From DASUGC01 sp035606665 (GTDB lineage: Bacteria; Acidobacteriota; Vicinamibacteria; Vicinamibacterales; SCN-69-37): a stretch of DNA of 64,000 nucleotides. Both the position numbers and the translations under genes were made by a program. Each line of letters begins with the position of its first letter. Within the stretch, counting starts at the first letter, position 1. The notes beneath the pieces were generated by a model. That model ran no database searches. It had not been told where the DNA came from and saw only the letters and a program-made list of their open reading frames with translations. The stretch is from positions 62,001-126,000 of the forward strand of contig DATNEY010000026.1 of the NCBI GenBank assembly GCA_035606665.1. Direction: 5' to 3'. Positions 1 to 9,223 of this stretch are shown here, piece after piece.

Positions 1-1
1 G

Positions 2-472
2 GTGGTCGTCGGCATGCTTGTCGATCCGGGCAAATACCGCTTGCGTATCGCCGCCACGGACGCGAACGGGAAGGCCGGTGCGGTGGACCTGGACGTGGAC
101 GCCCAACTGACTCAGGCCGGGCCGCTCCAGATCAGTCAGATCATGCTGCTCTCGCCGCGCGGCGAGAGCTACGCGCCCCAGCTCCAGTTCAAGGACGAGG
201 CCGAGATCGCCGCTCTGATTGAGCTCTACGGGCCGGTCGCGACGTCGAAGGTCGGCGCGAAGATCGAGATCGCCGCGACCGCCGATGGCAAGGCGCTCGT
301 CGATGGCGTCGTCGGCGGCTCAGGCACCAACGAACCGGACAAGTTCCAGCTGAACGGCAAGCTCGCGATTGGCGCGCTCCCGCCGGGTGACTACATCGTT
401 CGTGCGGTCGTGCAGGTCGAAGGACAGCCCGAAGGACGCGTCACGAAGACGCTGCGCAAGCTGCCTAAGTAG
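2..472 (+). CDS. C-terminal part of a large exported (VWFA-type) hypothetical protein, 5' truncated by window
   Basis: The reading frame is open from the window edge, so only the last ~156 residues are visible. It contains beta-rich text such as PGKYRLRIAATDANGKAG and PPGDYIVRAVVQVEG, typical of the carboxy-terminal beta-sandwich region of acidobacterial proteins that begin with a von Willebrand A domain. No catalytic motif is visible. It ends with TAG directly in front of a GC-rich hairpin (475-492) shared with the convergent ispG. The family assignment is inference from sequence flavour and cannot be settled without the upstream part. Confidence 0.6.
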   Translation: MVVGMLVDPGKYRLRIAATDANGKAGAVDLDVDAQLTQAGPLQISQIMLLSPRGESYAPQLQFKDEAEIAALIELYGPVATSKVGAKIEIAATADGKALVDGVVGGSGTNEPDKFQLNGKLAIGALPPGDYIVRAVVQVEGQPEGRVTKTLRKLPK

Positions 473-474
473 TC

Positions 475-492
475 GGCGGGCTTCAGCCCGCC
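475..492. repeat. GC-rich hairpin after stop codons (copy 1), between convergent genes
   Basis: GGCGGGCT and AGCCCGCC are separated by two bases. The hairpin starts three bases after the stop of the upstream partial gene and overlaps the last codons of ispG. It belongs to the class of short hairpins of the form GCCGGGnCTTnAGnCCCGGC that follow stop codons elsewhere here (26867, 41033, 59363, 60168). It lacks a T-run, so intrinsic termination is uncertain; a REP-like or mRNA 3'-end role is as likely. Confidence 0.6.
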
Positions 493-1724
493 GTCACCGT
501 AGACGGGTACTTTCGCTCGACGTAGTCATCGACCAGTTTCTGAAATGCCGCGGCCAGCTCGTCATACGTTCCCCGGAGCGTCGTGACGTGCTGGCCATCG
601 ACGTAGATGGGGCAGTTGGGCGACTCGCCCGTGCCGGGCAGCGAGATGCCGATGTTCGCGGCCTTCGACTCACCCGGGCCGTTCACGACACAGCCCATCA
701 CCGCTACCGACATTTCTTCCACGCCCGGATGCCGGGTCTTCCAGATCGGCATCATCATCCGGACGTAGTCCTGAATCCGCTCCGCCAGTTCCTGGAACGT
801 CGTCGAAGTCGTGCGTCCGCAACCGGGACACGCCGTGATCGCCGGTGAGAACGAGCGCAGGCCCAGCGCCTGCAGAATCTCGCACGCGGCATAGACCTCT
901 TCGCGGCGATCGCCGCCCGGCCTCGGCGTGAGCGACACGCGGATCGTGTCGCCGACGCCTTCGTTCAGAAGGATGGCGAGCGCCGACGCGGACCACGCCA
1001 CACCCTTGATCCCCATGCCCGCTTCCGTAAGGCCCAGGTGCAGCGGCTGCGGCGTCTTCTTCGCGAGGTCGCGGTACACCGTCAGCAGGTGGCGCGGCTT
1101 CGAGACTTTGCAGGAAATGATGATCTGGTCCTGGCGCAGGCCGCTCTCGATCGCGAGTTCCGTGGACTGCAGCGCCGACGTGACCATGCACTCATTGATG
1201 ATCTCGTCGGACGTGAGTCCCAGGCCCTTGTCCGTGTTCTCCTGCATGCGCGCCATGACGAGCTCCTGATTGAGGGAGCCGCCGTTGACGCCGATGCGCA
1301 CCGGACGCTGGTTGTCGACCGCGACCTGGCAAATCATCGAGAACTGCTCGTCGCGACGCTTGCCCGTGCCGACGTTGCCGGGGTTGATGCGGTACTTGTC
1401 CAGCGCCTTCGCGGCGTCGGGAAAGCGCGTCAGCAGCAGGTGGCCGTTGTAGTGGAAATCGCCGATGAGCGGCGCCTCGCAGCCGGCGTCGAGCATCCGC
1501 TGCTTGATCTCCGGCACCACGCGAGCTGCTTCAGGCGTGTTGACGGTCACGCGCACCATCTCCGATCCGGCCTCAGCCAGCTCGACGCACTGCTGCGCCG
1601 TGGCTGCCGCATCTGCCGTATCCGTCATCGTCATGCTCTGCACGACGATGGGCGCTCCGCCGCCGACCTGGACGCGCCCGACGCGGACGCCTATGGTTCT
1701 GTGGAGACGGACAGGAGAACTCAC
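483..1724 (-). CDS. ispG: 4-hydroxy-3-methylbut-2-en-1-yl diphosphate synthase (IspG/GcpE)
   Basis: Penultimate enzyme of the MEP isoprenoid pathway: it reductively converts 2-C-methylerythritol 2,4-cyclodiphosphate to HMBPP with a [4Fe-4S] cluster. The 413-residue length fits the two-domain bacterial form (TIM barrel plus iron-sulfur domain). Cluster cysteines are visible in ACPGCGR (C299, C302) and GCVVNGPGE (C344), with the conserved glutamate in the latter. The N-terminal barrel motif IVVQSMTMTDTAD is intact. The ATG at 1724 lies only 30 bp from the divergent GTG of the next gene, so the two promoters must overlap or lie inside coding sequence. The function is secure. Confidence 0.96.
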   Translation of the reverse strand: MSSPVRLHRTIGVRVGRVQVGGGAPIVVQSMTMTDTADAAATAQQCVELAEAGSEMVRVTVNTPEAARVVPEIKQRMLDAGCEAPLIGDFHYNGHLLLTRFPDAAKALDKYRINPGNVGTGKRRDEQFSMICQVAVDNQRPVRIGVNGGSLNQELVMARMQENTDKGLGLTSDEIINECMVTSALQSTELAIESGLRQDQIIISCKVSKPRHLLTVYRDLAKKTPQPLHLGLTEAGMGIKGVAWSASALAILLNEGVGDTIRVSLTPRPGGDRREEVYAACEILQALGLRSFSPAITACPGCGRTTSTTFQELAERIQDYVRMMMPIWKTRHPGVEEMSVAVMGCVVNGPGESKAANIGISLPGTGESPNCPIYVDGQHVTTLRGTYDELAAAFQKLVDDYVERKYPSTVTAG

Positions 1725-1754
1725 GACGCAATAATAACTGGTAGGCTTGAATTC

Positions 1755-2363
1755 GTGCGTTTTCCCGCTGTAGCTACCGCGTTGAGTTGCGCCTTGGCCG
1801 CGCTGCCTTCCGCGCAGGGCCGGGCCACGGGCACGCCCGTGCCGGGGGCGGAACGGCCGATCGCTGTCGTCGTGCCGGCGGGGACCGAGCTGGACGTGAA
1901 GATTGCCGGTCCGACCGCGATGTCGTCAGCGACGTTGAAGAACGATCAGCGATTCGAGGCCGCGACGCTCGTGGACGTGACGGTCGGCGGCGTGGCCGCG
2001 GTGCCGGCGGGATCGATCGCGCGCGGATTCGTGTCGTCCTTCAAGCCCGTGAGCGTGGTGAATCGGCAGGGGAGTTTCACATTGTCGTTCGACGAGCTGC
2101 GCGTGGGCGATCGCTCGGTGAAGCTTCGAGCGACGGTCCTGCAGGTGTTCGATCCAAACATGAGCGAAGATCTCACGCGCATCGGTCCGGCCGCGGTGAC
2201 GAAGGGCGCAAGCGGGGGAATCATCGGCACCGGCAAGGCGCCGCTCACAACTGTGTTCGTCACCAGCGGCGTGATCACGGCGGCGCAAGGCGGCGAAGCG
2301 AAGGTGCCGGCCGGTGCAGTTCTGCGCATTCGGATCGATCAGCCCATTCAACTCCTCCATTAA
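1755..2363 (+). CDS. exported hypothetical protein
   Basis: A 202-residue protein starting at GTG 1755, chosen because it begins a clean signal peptide (MRFPAVATALSCALAALPSA followed by QG). The mature part starts with a segment reading VVPAGTELDVKIAG and continues as beta-rich sequence with several Val-Pro-Ala-Gly-Thr/Ser turns (VPAGSIARGFV, VPAGAVLRIRI). This pattern is common in exported Acidobacteriota proteins that resemble TrbI/VirB10-like beta-barrel pieces. No enzyme motif is seen. Longer upstream reading in this frame is antisense to ispG and is not credible. Function unknown; periplasmic location likely. Confidence 0.7.
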   Translation: MRFPAVATALSCALAALPSAQGRATGTPVPGAERPIAVVVPAGTELDVKIAGPTAMSSATLKNDQRFEAATLVDVTVGGVAAVPAGSIARGFVSSFKPVSVVNRQGSFTLSFDELRVGDRSVKLRATVLQVFDPNMSEDLTRIGPAAVTKGASGGIIGTGKAPLTTVFVTSGVITAAQGGEAKVPAGAVLRIRIDQPIQLLH

Positions 2364-2558
2364 GTCTTCCCCGCGGCGGACTGGCGCAGCTGAACCCTTG
2401 GTTTTCCTGCGATTTGTCTGGCACCAATCCTGCGTTTGACCGGGGCGCCCGGAGGGGATGGATGGCTGCTGCCCGACGAATACTGATTCTGTTTGCGCTG
2501 ACAGTTTTCTGGACGCTCACGTCCGCAAGCTAGCTCTTCGGTTCCAGGACTGGCGTGA

Positions 2559-2681
2559 ATGCCGCCTGGCTCAACGGCCGGCACGCACGATCCTGAGGCA
2601 CATGAAATCGGCGCCCTCGTCTGGTCGCTCGACAGCGATTTTCAAAAGCTCGAGAAGCTGAAGATCGTCTGCGCCTATTAG
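2559..2681 (+). pseudogene. remnant of a PIN-domain (VapC-like) toxin, C-terminal end only
   Basis: A 40-codon frame ends with the text AHEIGALVWSLDSDFQKLEK and KIVCAY. This matches the C-terminal signature of PIN-domain ribonucleases: small-residue helix, GA-hydrophobic-W-S/T-x-D, then DF-x-x-L. The N-terminal half with the first acidic residues is absent, and no antitoxin is present. The fragment lies in a 350-bp gap before the M19 gene in which I see no other gene. It is probably a relic; the identification rests on a short match. Confidence 0.45.
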
Positions 2682-2730
2682 CTCGACCCGGCCTCTTCCT
2701 TGTAGTATTTGCTTGCCTGGAGGCCGATCC

Positions 2731-4236
2731 ATGTTCAACAGACATCGAATTCTTCTTGCCGCTCTTTCTGTCCTTGCCGCGGGCCCGATGCTTGGCGCGC
2801 AGGCTGCACGCCCGGCGCCTCCAATCGGCCAGACTGGCGAAGCCGCGCTCGTCGCGCGGGCGCGCGCGATTCACGAGCGCGTGATCACGCTCGATACGCA
2901 CAACGACATCGGTCCCAACAACTTCCAGTGGTCGCGCAACTACACGCAGGACCTCGGCAATCAGGTGAACCTGCCGAAGATGAAGGCAGGCGGCCTCGAC
3001 GTCTCCTTCATGATCGTCTACGTCGGCCAGGATCAGGGCCCTGACGCGTTCACCGCGGCGGGCTTCCAGCGCGCGTACGACCAGGCGTTCGAGAAGTTCG
3101 AGGCCGTGCACCGGCTCACGAAGTCGCTCGCGCCCGATCAGATCGAGCTCGCGCTCTCGCCTGCGGACGTCGTCCGCATCGCGAAGTCGGGCAAGAAGGT
3201 CGCGGTCATCGGCGTCGAGAACGGGTATCCCATCGGCACGAACCTCGCGCGGGTGAAAGAGTTCTGGGATCGCGGCGCGCGGTACATGTCGCTCGCGCAC
3301 AACGGCCACAGCCAGCTCAGCGACTCCAACACGGGCGAAGCGAACAACCAGTGGGCGCACGAGAACGGCCTCAGCCCGCTCGGCCGGCAGGTCATCGCGG
3401 AAATGAACCGCTACGGCATCATGGTCGACGTCTCGCATCCCTCCAAGGGCTCGATGATGGAGGCGATCAAACTCTCCAAGGCGCCGATCATCGGATCGCA
3501 CTCCGCGGCGCGCGCGCTCTGCAATCACAGCCGGAACATGGACGACGAGCAGCTCAAGGCGCTCAAGGCGAACGGCGGCGTGATTCAGGCGGTGGCGTTC
3601 GCAAGCTACGTGAAGTGCGGGCCGGTACCGCCGGAACGGAACGAAGCGATTGCCGCGCTGCGCAAGGAGTTCGGGCTTCCTGACGCAGGCGGAGGACGCG
3701 GTGCAGGTGGAGGCGGCGGAGGCCGCGGCGCTGGTGGTGGAGGAGGACGCGGAGGCGCCGCTGGTGGTGGCGTTGCGGCCGCTGGTGCTGCTGCCGCACC
3801 GCAGATTACGGCGACGATGGCCGGGAGCGCGCAGCCGGCGGGCGCCGGCGGAGGCCGTGGTGGCGGGCGCGGAGGGGATCCGGGCCTGGCGGCGCTGCCG
3901 GCGGATCGGCGCGCGGCGTTCGACAAGCGGATGGCGGACATCGATCAGAAGTATCCGCAGGGCGTGCGGGCGACGGTGAAGGACTTCGTGGATCACATTG
4001 ACTACATCGTGAAGCTCATCGGGATCGATCACGTGGGGATTTCGTCGGACTTCGACGGCGGCGGCGGCGTGACGGGCTGGAACGGAGCGGATGAGACGTT
4101 CAACGTGACGCTCGAGCTCGTGCGGCGCAACTACACGGAGGAGCAGATCGGAAAGATCTGGAGCGGCAACCTGCTGCGCGTGTGGGGCGAGGTCGAGAAA
4201 GTCGCGAAGGGGATTCAGGCCGGAACGATCAAATAG
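2731..4236 (+). CDS. secreted membrane-dipeptidase-like metallohydrolase (peptidase M19) with Gly/Arg-rich insert
   Basis: A renal-dipeptidase-family enzyme, expected to hydrolyse dipeptides with a binuclear zinc site outside the cytoplasm. The ATG at 2731 is preferred over one 18 bp upstream because GGAGG sits 7 nt before it and a signal peptide follows (FNRHRILLAALSVLAAGPM, then LGAQA). Metal-site motifs are visible: LDTHNDIG, VIGVENGYPIGT, DVSHPSKGS, SHSAARALCNHSRNMDD and HVGISSDFDGGGG. Roughly residues 315-385 are an insertion dominated by Gly, Arg and Ala (codes around 3690-3890), not typical of the family and probably a surface loop. The family is clear; the substrate is not. Confidence 0.88.
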   Translation: MFNRHRILLAALSVLAAGPMLGAQAARPAPPIGQTGEAALVARARAIHERVITLDTHNDIGPNNFQWSRNYTQDLGNQVNLPKMKAGGLDVSFMIVYVGQDQGPDAFTAAGFQRAYDQAFEKFEAVHRLTKSLAPDQIELALSPADVVRIAKSGKKVAVIGVENGYPIGTNLARVKEFWDRGARYMSLAHNGHSQLSDSNTGEANNQWAHENGLSPLGRQVIAEMNRYGIMVDVSHPSKGSMMEAIKLSKAPIIGSHSAARALCNHSRNMDDEQLKALKANGGVIQAVAFASYVKCGPVPPERNEAIAALRKEFGLPDAGGGRGAGGGGGGRGAGGGGGRGGAAGGGVAAAGAAAAPQITATMAGSAQPAGAGGGRGGGRGGDPGLAALPADRRAAFDKRMADIDQKYPQGVRATVKDFVDHIDYIVKLIGIDHVGISSDFDGGGGVTGWNGADETFNVTLELVRRNYTEEQIGKIWSGNLLRVWGEVEKVAKGIQAGTIK

Positions 4237-4367
4237 TTCGCACCCTGCAACCAGCAACCTGGAGCAAGCGCTACACCAAACCGAAACGGGTGAATCTGCT
4301 GGAAACGTGACTTGGGATCGGAAGAATCCTCCAGGCGGTGGGGATTGGAAGATCTCCAGTGAGCCGG

Positions 4368-7058
4368 TTAGTCGTCCGTCTCGCCCGTTCCGACCAGCCC
4401 GGCGCGTCGTCGTTTGAGGAACAGGCCCTTTCGGGAGAGGCCGAGCAGCTGTGCCGCGTCGGCGACCTTCCCGTTCGCCGCCTGGAGTGCGTGCTCGATG
4501 AACTTCCGCTCCAGTTCGTCGAACGCCTTGGCGAGGGGTTGATCCAGCCGCACTTCCACGGCCGGTGCGGTCGAGCGCGAAAGTGCAGTCGGCCGAGCGT
4601 TCCAATTGACCGTGATCTCCGGCGCCAGGTCGGCCGCGCCGAGCACCTGACCATCGCTCGCGAGGGCAACTACTCGGCGGATCTCATTCGAGAGCTGCCG
4701 GATATTTCCGGGCCAATCGTAGAGCAGTAAGGCGGCGATCAGATCGTCTGCAAGGCGGAGATTCTTCCGGCCGCATTCCGCTGCGGACCGCGTCAGGAAC
4801 AATGACGCAAAGGCCGGAATCTCGTCCTTGCGTTCGCGCAGGGAGGGCAGTTCGATGTGGGCAACGCCGATGCGGTAGAAGAGGTCGCGCCGGAAACGGC
4901 CTTCCTTGGCGAGAGTGTTGAGGTCGCCATTCGTCGCAGCCACCACGCGCACCGCCACGTTCTGAGGACGAGTGTCGCCGACGGTCTGCACTTCACCGCT
5001 CTCGAGGAACCTGAGCAGCTTTGGCTGGACCACCGGCTCCAGATCGCCGATTTCGTCCAGGAACAATGTGCCGCGTTCTGCGGCGCGTATCACGCCCGGA
5101 AACGCGTCCACCGCGCCGGTAAAGGCGCCGCGGCGGTGGCCGAAGAGCTGGCTCTCGACGAGCTCGCGGGTTACGGCGGAGCAATTGAAGGGCACGAATG
5201 GTCCGCGCCTGTTTGCGCTCCGCTCGTGGATCAGCCTCGCGAGGACTTCCTTGCCCGTGCCGGTCTCGCCGGTGATCAGGACTGGCAGCTTCGTTTCGGC
5301 GAGTCGTTCTGCGATCCGGACGAGTTCGACCATCCGCGGCGATCTGAAGATCGTGTCTTCGTCGAAGCGCTCGGCCGCGCGCGGCCAGAGCGTCAGATCC
5401 TCGTCCTCTCGCTGTGTGTCGGCGGTACGGGCCACAGCCATCTGCACGAGATCCATCACGCTCTTGACGAGCGATATTTCCTCGATGGATTCCGCCTGGC
5501 GGATCACGATGGTTGCGAGACGATCTGAGCCGAGGATGCGAATCGTGTTCGTGCCGTCGGCTTCTGTGGAGAATTCAGCGGCTGGTTCCGGCCTGTACTC
5601 GAGGCCGGACTCGTGCGAGACGTCGATGCGATCCGCGAGCGTCGTCCCGCTGAGAATCGCCGCGATGCGATGCGAAAGCAGGTCGATGGAGTGGCCCGCG
5701 CCGAGGGCCGTGGCGACGTCGTTCAGCAGCACCGAGGCTTGCGACACCTCGAGCGCCGGAGCCGGGGCGGTCAGCGTGCCTGTGTGCTTCAGCACGTCGT
5801 CACGCTGCTCGGTGATCCACCACTCGTGATACTTGTGGCCGATGGCGCGGCAGCCCGCCAGCGCGCGGTCGTAGTGCAACCGGCCGTTCGTCACGGCGCC
5901 GCGCAGCGAGGCGCAGAGGGCCTTCGAGGCTTCGAGGACGACGAGCGGATCGACGGCTCCGCGCGGACACGAGCGCACCGCGGAGGCCAGCGCGGCGGAT
6001 GCGTCTGCGTGCCGGCCGAGCCGCGCGAGTGAACGGGCCTTCGCGCACAGCAATGCAGTCCGGACAGCCTTGTACTGCCGCCTCGCGAGCTCGGGATCGG
6101 TGGCTTCGGCGATCTGGATCACGGTATCCCAGTCACCAAGGCGTTCGAAATACATGCACCGCGTTACCTGATGCGCGAGGTCGTACCAAGAACGAGCCGG
6201 AAGGACTTGCTGTTGGAGTAGCCTGTTGCACTCAGTCAGGTGTCCAAACCCCCGGTCCATTCGGCCTTCAAACATTGCCAGTTGGGCGAGCGTGTCGACG
6301 ACAGAAAACTTGATTTGAGTCAGTTGCGACTTCGGTGGTACTGCTGCTTCTAGAAACGCCTGAGCTTTCTCAATTCGCCCAGCAGCAACCATCAAGATTC
6401 CTAGGTTCGCTAGAGAGCCCGCTTCCTGCACCACGGATCCGAGTTGACGCGAAATCAGTAGACCGTCTTTCGCGCTAGCAGTCGCGAGGCCAAGATTGCC
6501 GGCTAGCATTTCGAGACCAGCATTAACTAGCTGAAGACTGGCGCCAACGCTGCTGCCGGCGGCGGCCAGAAGCGTCGCGGCTGAAGCCGCGTGTCGGCGA
6601 GCATTAATGCAGTGACCGCGAATGCCCTCCAGACGAGCTACGACGAGGTGAAGTTGGCCGAGTGTCGAGGTGGTTGCCGCGGTTGCCGCCAACTGTCGCA
6701 GGCGACTCAGTGATGGTAGTGACTCGTCTGGGCAGGCGAATTGCGACTCTCGGCTGAAGTGAGCCAGGGCAGCGTGAAATTGCCTCTCCACCGAACTCTC
6801 ACCAGTGAGGTCCAGCGCTTGTTGGAGATGAGCCAGCGACTCCGTCACGCGGCCCAACTCGTAACATGCGATTCCAATGAGAGTCTGTATTTGAGCTAGG
6901 GCCTGATCGCCGCGTCCGTCTAGGTATTTGGGTGCGACACTAACAACGTCGGCAACGAGACCGTCACGGAGTAGCGTCTCGAGATGGCGAACGTCAGTGG
7001 AGTCTGTCTCTGCCTGGACGGGTCTAGTGTTGGCTCTCGGTTGATCCGGTGTCCCCAT
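4368..7058 (-). CDS. sigma-54-dependent transcriptional activator with N-terminal TPR region
   Basis: An 896-residue enhancer-binding protein. Residues ~25-420 are helical repeats of TPR style (for example ACYELGRVTESLAHLQQALD). Residues ~440-545 look like a GAF-type sensor. The AAA+ domain has Walker A GETGTGKE at 597-604, the sigma-54-contacting GAFTGA loop at 644-649 and Walker B LFLDEIGD at 665-672. A C-terminal Fis-type helix-turn-helix reads VADAAQLLGLSRKGLFLKRR. There is no receiver domain, so the signal is probably a ligand or protein bound by the TPR/GAF part. It is last in a minus-strand set after the S8 peptidase and HD-GYP genes, 61 bp from the latter. DNA coding the N-terminal half is visibly less G+C-rich than the AAA+ half. 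Confidence 0.92.
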   Translation of the reverse strand: MGTPDQPRANTRPVQAETDSTDVRHLETLLRDGLVADVVSVAPKYLDGRGDQALAQIQTLIGIACYELGRVTESLAHLQQALDLTGESSVERQFHAALAHFSRESQFACPDESLPSLSRLRQLAATAATTSTLGQLHLVVARLEGIRGHCINARRHAASAATLLAAAGSSVGASLQLVNAGLEMLAGNLGLATASAKDGLLISRQLGSVVQEAGSLANLGILMVAAGRIEKAQAFLEAAVPPKSQLTQIKFSVVDTLAQLAMFEGRMDRGFGHLTECNRLLQQQVLPARSWYDLAHQVTRCMYFERLGDWDTVIQIAEATDPELARRQYKAVRTALLCAKARSLARLGRHADASAALASAVRSCPRGAVDPLVVLEASKALCASLRGAVTNGRLHYDRALAGCRAIGHKYHEWWITEQRDDVLKHTGTLTAPAPALEVSQASVLLNDVATALGAGHSIDLLSHRIAAILSGTTLADRIDVSHESGLEYRPEPAAEFSTEADGTNTIRILGSDRLATIVIRQAESIEEISLVKSVMDLVQMAVARTADTQREDEDLTLWPRAAERFDEDTIFRSPRMVELVRIAERLAETKLPVLITGETGTGKEVLARLIHERSANRRGPFVPFNCSAVTRELVESQLFGHRRGAFTGAVDAFPGVIRAAERGTLFLDEIGDLEPVVQPKLLRFLESGEVQTVGDTRPQNVAVRVVAATNGDLNTLAKEGRFRRDLFYRIGVAHIELPSLRERKDEIPAFASLFLTRSAAECGRKNLRLADDLIAALLLYDWPGNIRQLSNEIRRVVALASDGQVLGAADLAPEITVNWNARPTALSRSTAPAVEVRLDQPLAKAFDELERKFIEHALQAANGKVADAAQLLGLSRKGLFLKRRRAGLVGTGETDD

Positions 7059-7119
7059 GGTGGATAGCCGGTGAGACTCTACATCGAACTGAGTCCTTCT
7101 GAACTCGCAAAGTTCGTTG

Positions 7120-9048
7120 CTAGTGAACTCGGGACCTCACAGGTTGGGGCTGTAGCGCACCTGCACCACGCACGCCTGCCGCTTCGGTCTGTATCGGTTG
7201 CGCCAATGAGGAGACGAAGAGAGTCGAGGCATTCTCAAGGAGTCGCTTGTGGTCCTTTTCAAACGGGTCGGCTCCGAACACGCATAAGACACCCACGATA
7301 TGGGAGTCCATTACCGGCACAGCCGCTACATATCGCAGCGGTGTCGCGAACGTTCGTGCGACGGGGCCTAACTCAAGAATCGCGTCCGAGTTGAGAACGG
7401 GTTGGGTATGAGCAAAAACCCAGCCTGATACCCGTTCAGCTATTGGAACCGAGAGTTCCATTAACGCGGACGCGCCGACGCCGCTCGCGCAGACCACCTC
7501 AACTTCGTTCGAATCGTGCTTTGGCTTGTACAAAGCCATCGTGGCCAGTGGCAGTACCCGTTTCAAGTGCTTGAAGAGGATCTCGCCCGCCTCGGCGAGG
7601 GAGGTTGCCCGCGGCAAATCCCGTTTGAGTTCGTTGAACTCACGCTCTTCCGCAGTAGTTGCAGTGATCGCGTCAAGTTGTATTCGAGCCGGCGAGGTCG
7701 GACCGCTCCCTGCGCTGGCCGTGATCTCGGCTTGATCCGATGCCTCAAGCTGGTCGAGGATCGTCAGAAAACGATCGACGATCCACGGATCGTAAGTCTT
7801 GCCTTTCCGTTCCTTCAGGATCTGCTCAGCCTGCTGCCTGCTCATTCGCGACCGATACGGGCGATCTGAGGTTAGTGCATCGTAGCAATCCACAACTGAG
7901 AGCATTCGTGCACCCAGCGGAATCTCCTGACCCTTTAGGCCTGCCGGATACCCGGAACCATCCCATGCCTCGTGATGATGCCGAACAATCGGTTCGACAG
8001 GGTAGGGGAAGTCGATGGACTTCAGGATGTCGGCACCTACGGCCGAATGCACTTTCATTCGCTCGAACTCTGCCGGCGTCAGAGGGCCTGGCTTGTTCAA
8101 GATGTACTCAGGGACAGCTAGCTTGCCCGTGTCGTGCAGGAGAGCTGCTGCGCGCAAGGCATCGAGCTGTTTCTCGTCCTTCATACCGACGGCTTCGGCG
8201 AGAGCCATCGTGTACCGCTGCACTCGGCGAATGTGACCGTGCGTCACTTGGTCCTTGGCGTCGATCGCCAAGGCGAGCGCTTCGACGGTTGAGAGGAATA
8301 CACGGTTGAGTTCCTGGTTCTTGTCCTGCTCGATCTTGACGCGCTTCGTTGACCAGCTATACGTGACGTAGATGACCACGAGCAGCGGGACGATTACGCC
8401 AATGAAAGCGAGGGTGACGCCCTTCTGACTTGCAGCGAATGCTGCGATCGAGGCACCTGCCGCGAAGTTAATCCAGAGCTCGCGGAAGTTTGCCCACCAG
8501 ATCGTGAATGGGCTCTCCCGATGTTCCAGAGAGATAGCGATGGTCACCAGGCCGCTGTTCAAGACGAAATAGAGCGCCGTGAAGACAGCCAGCCTCAGAA
8601 CGAAGTCCGCCGAGAGGCCGATGTTCGCGCCAGGTTGAACGAGTCCCGAGGCAAATGCTGCACACCAAATTGATACAGCAGGCGCCACGATATTGAATGC
8701 GATTACTTCCTTACGCTGAGCCCGGCCAAGAAGGTATTCTTTTGTGCAGAGAACCGACGCGTCCAGAGCCACCAGAATCGCGCCGACGCCAGACCCAAAT
8801 AGAACGGTGCCGGCTAGGACAAAGGTTTCGGAAATTGAGATCGTTGCCCGGCCAGACGGAAGCTTAACTGAGAGCCATCCGCTAATGAGGGTCAGGCCAG
8901 CCAGTCTTATCCAGGGCCACTGCCAATCTACAGGATGCTGATTGACTTCCCGAATGCTCAGGTAGATGACACCTGCGCCGAGGCAGAACACTCCCAACAC
9001 ATAGATGCGGGTCGCGAGGGAGAGGATGCGCTTTTGCTCCGAGGCCAT
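7120..9048 (-). CDS. membrane HD-GYP phosphodiesterase with C-terminal GAF-like domain
   Basis: A 642-residue protein. The first ~235 residues form about seven hydrophobic segments (a MASE-like sensor). A coiled linker leads to an HD-GYP domain with HD at 305-306 (LLHDTGKL), HHHEAWDGSGYPAG at ~357-370 and DCYDALTSDRPYR. The C-terminal ~170 residues resemble a GAF domain. HD-GYP proteins of this kind hydrolyse cyclic-di-GMP at the inner membrane, and all signature residues are present. A sigma-54-like promoter lies upstream at 9224-9239. The gene sits between a secreted peptidase and a sigma-54 activator, suggesting it turns the same signal into a c-di-GMP change. Base composition is lower in G+C than most of the window. 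Confidence 0.92.
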   Translation of the reverse strand: MASEQKRILSLATRIYVLGVFCLGAGVIYLSIREVNQHPVDWQWPWIRLAGLTLISGWLSVKLPSGRATISISETFVLAGTVLFGSGVGAILVALDASVLCTKEYLLGRAQRKEVIAFNIVAPAVSIWCAAFASGLVQPGANIGLSADFVLRLAVFTALYFVLNSGLVTIAISLEHRESPFTIWWANFRELWINFAAGASIAAFAASQKGVTLAFIGVIVPLLVVIYVTYSWSTKRVKIEQDKNQELNRVFLSTVEALALAIDAKDQVTHGHIRRVQRYTMALAEAVGMKDEKQLDALRAAALLHDTGKLAVPEYILNKPGPLTPAEFERMKVHSAVGADILKSIDFPYPVEPIVRHHHEAWDGSGYPAGLKGQEIPLGARMLSVVDCYDALTSDRPYRSRMSRQQAEQILKERKGKTYDPWIVDRFLTILDQLEASDQAEITASAGSGPTSPARIQLDAITATTAEEREFNELKRDLPRATSLAEAGEILFKHLKRVLPLATMALYKPKHDSNEVEVVCASGVGASALMELSVPIAERVSGWVFAHTQPVLNSDAILELGPVARTFATPLRYVAAVPVMDSHIVGVLCVFGADPFEKDHKRLLENASTLFVSSLAQPIQTEAAGVRGAGALQPQPVRSRVH

Positions 9049-9223
9049 CAGTGCGAGTCAGTTGCAGGAATGCAGCAGTGACTCGGCTCCCTGTTATCGG
9101 CGCAGTCTTTTGCCGACGTGAGGCCCCAGCTTGTGTGGAGTTACCGGATTGGCACTATCCCCAGATGATGATCGTCATTTCTGCACCTTGGCGGCTGTGC
9201 CGCCTCTTCTCTGCCCGTAACAG

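Noticed and set aside
2530..4605. Long minus-strand frame opposite the M19 dipeptidase
   Set aside because: It is Arg/His/Leu-rich text typical of the antisense of a G+C-rich gene; the plus-strand protein has clear family motifs.
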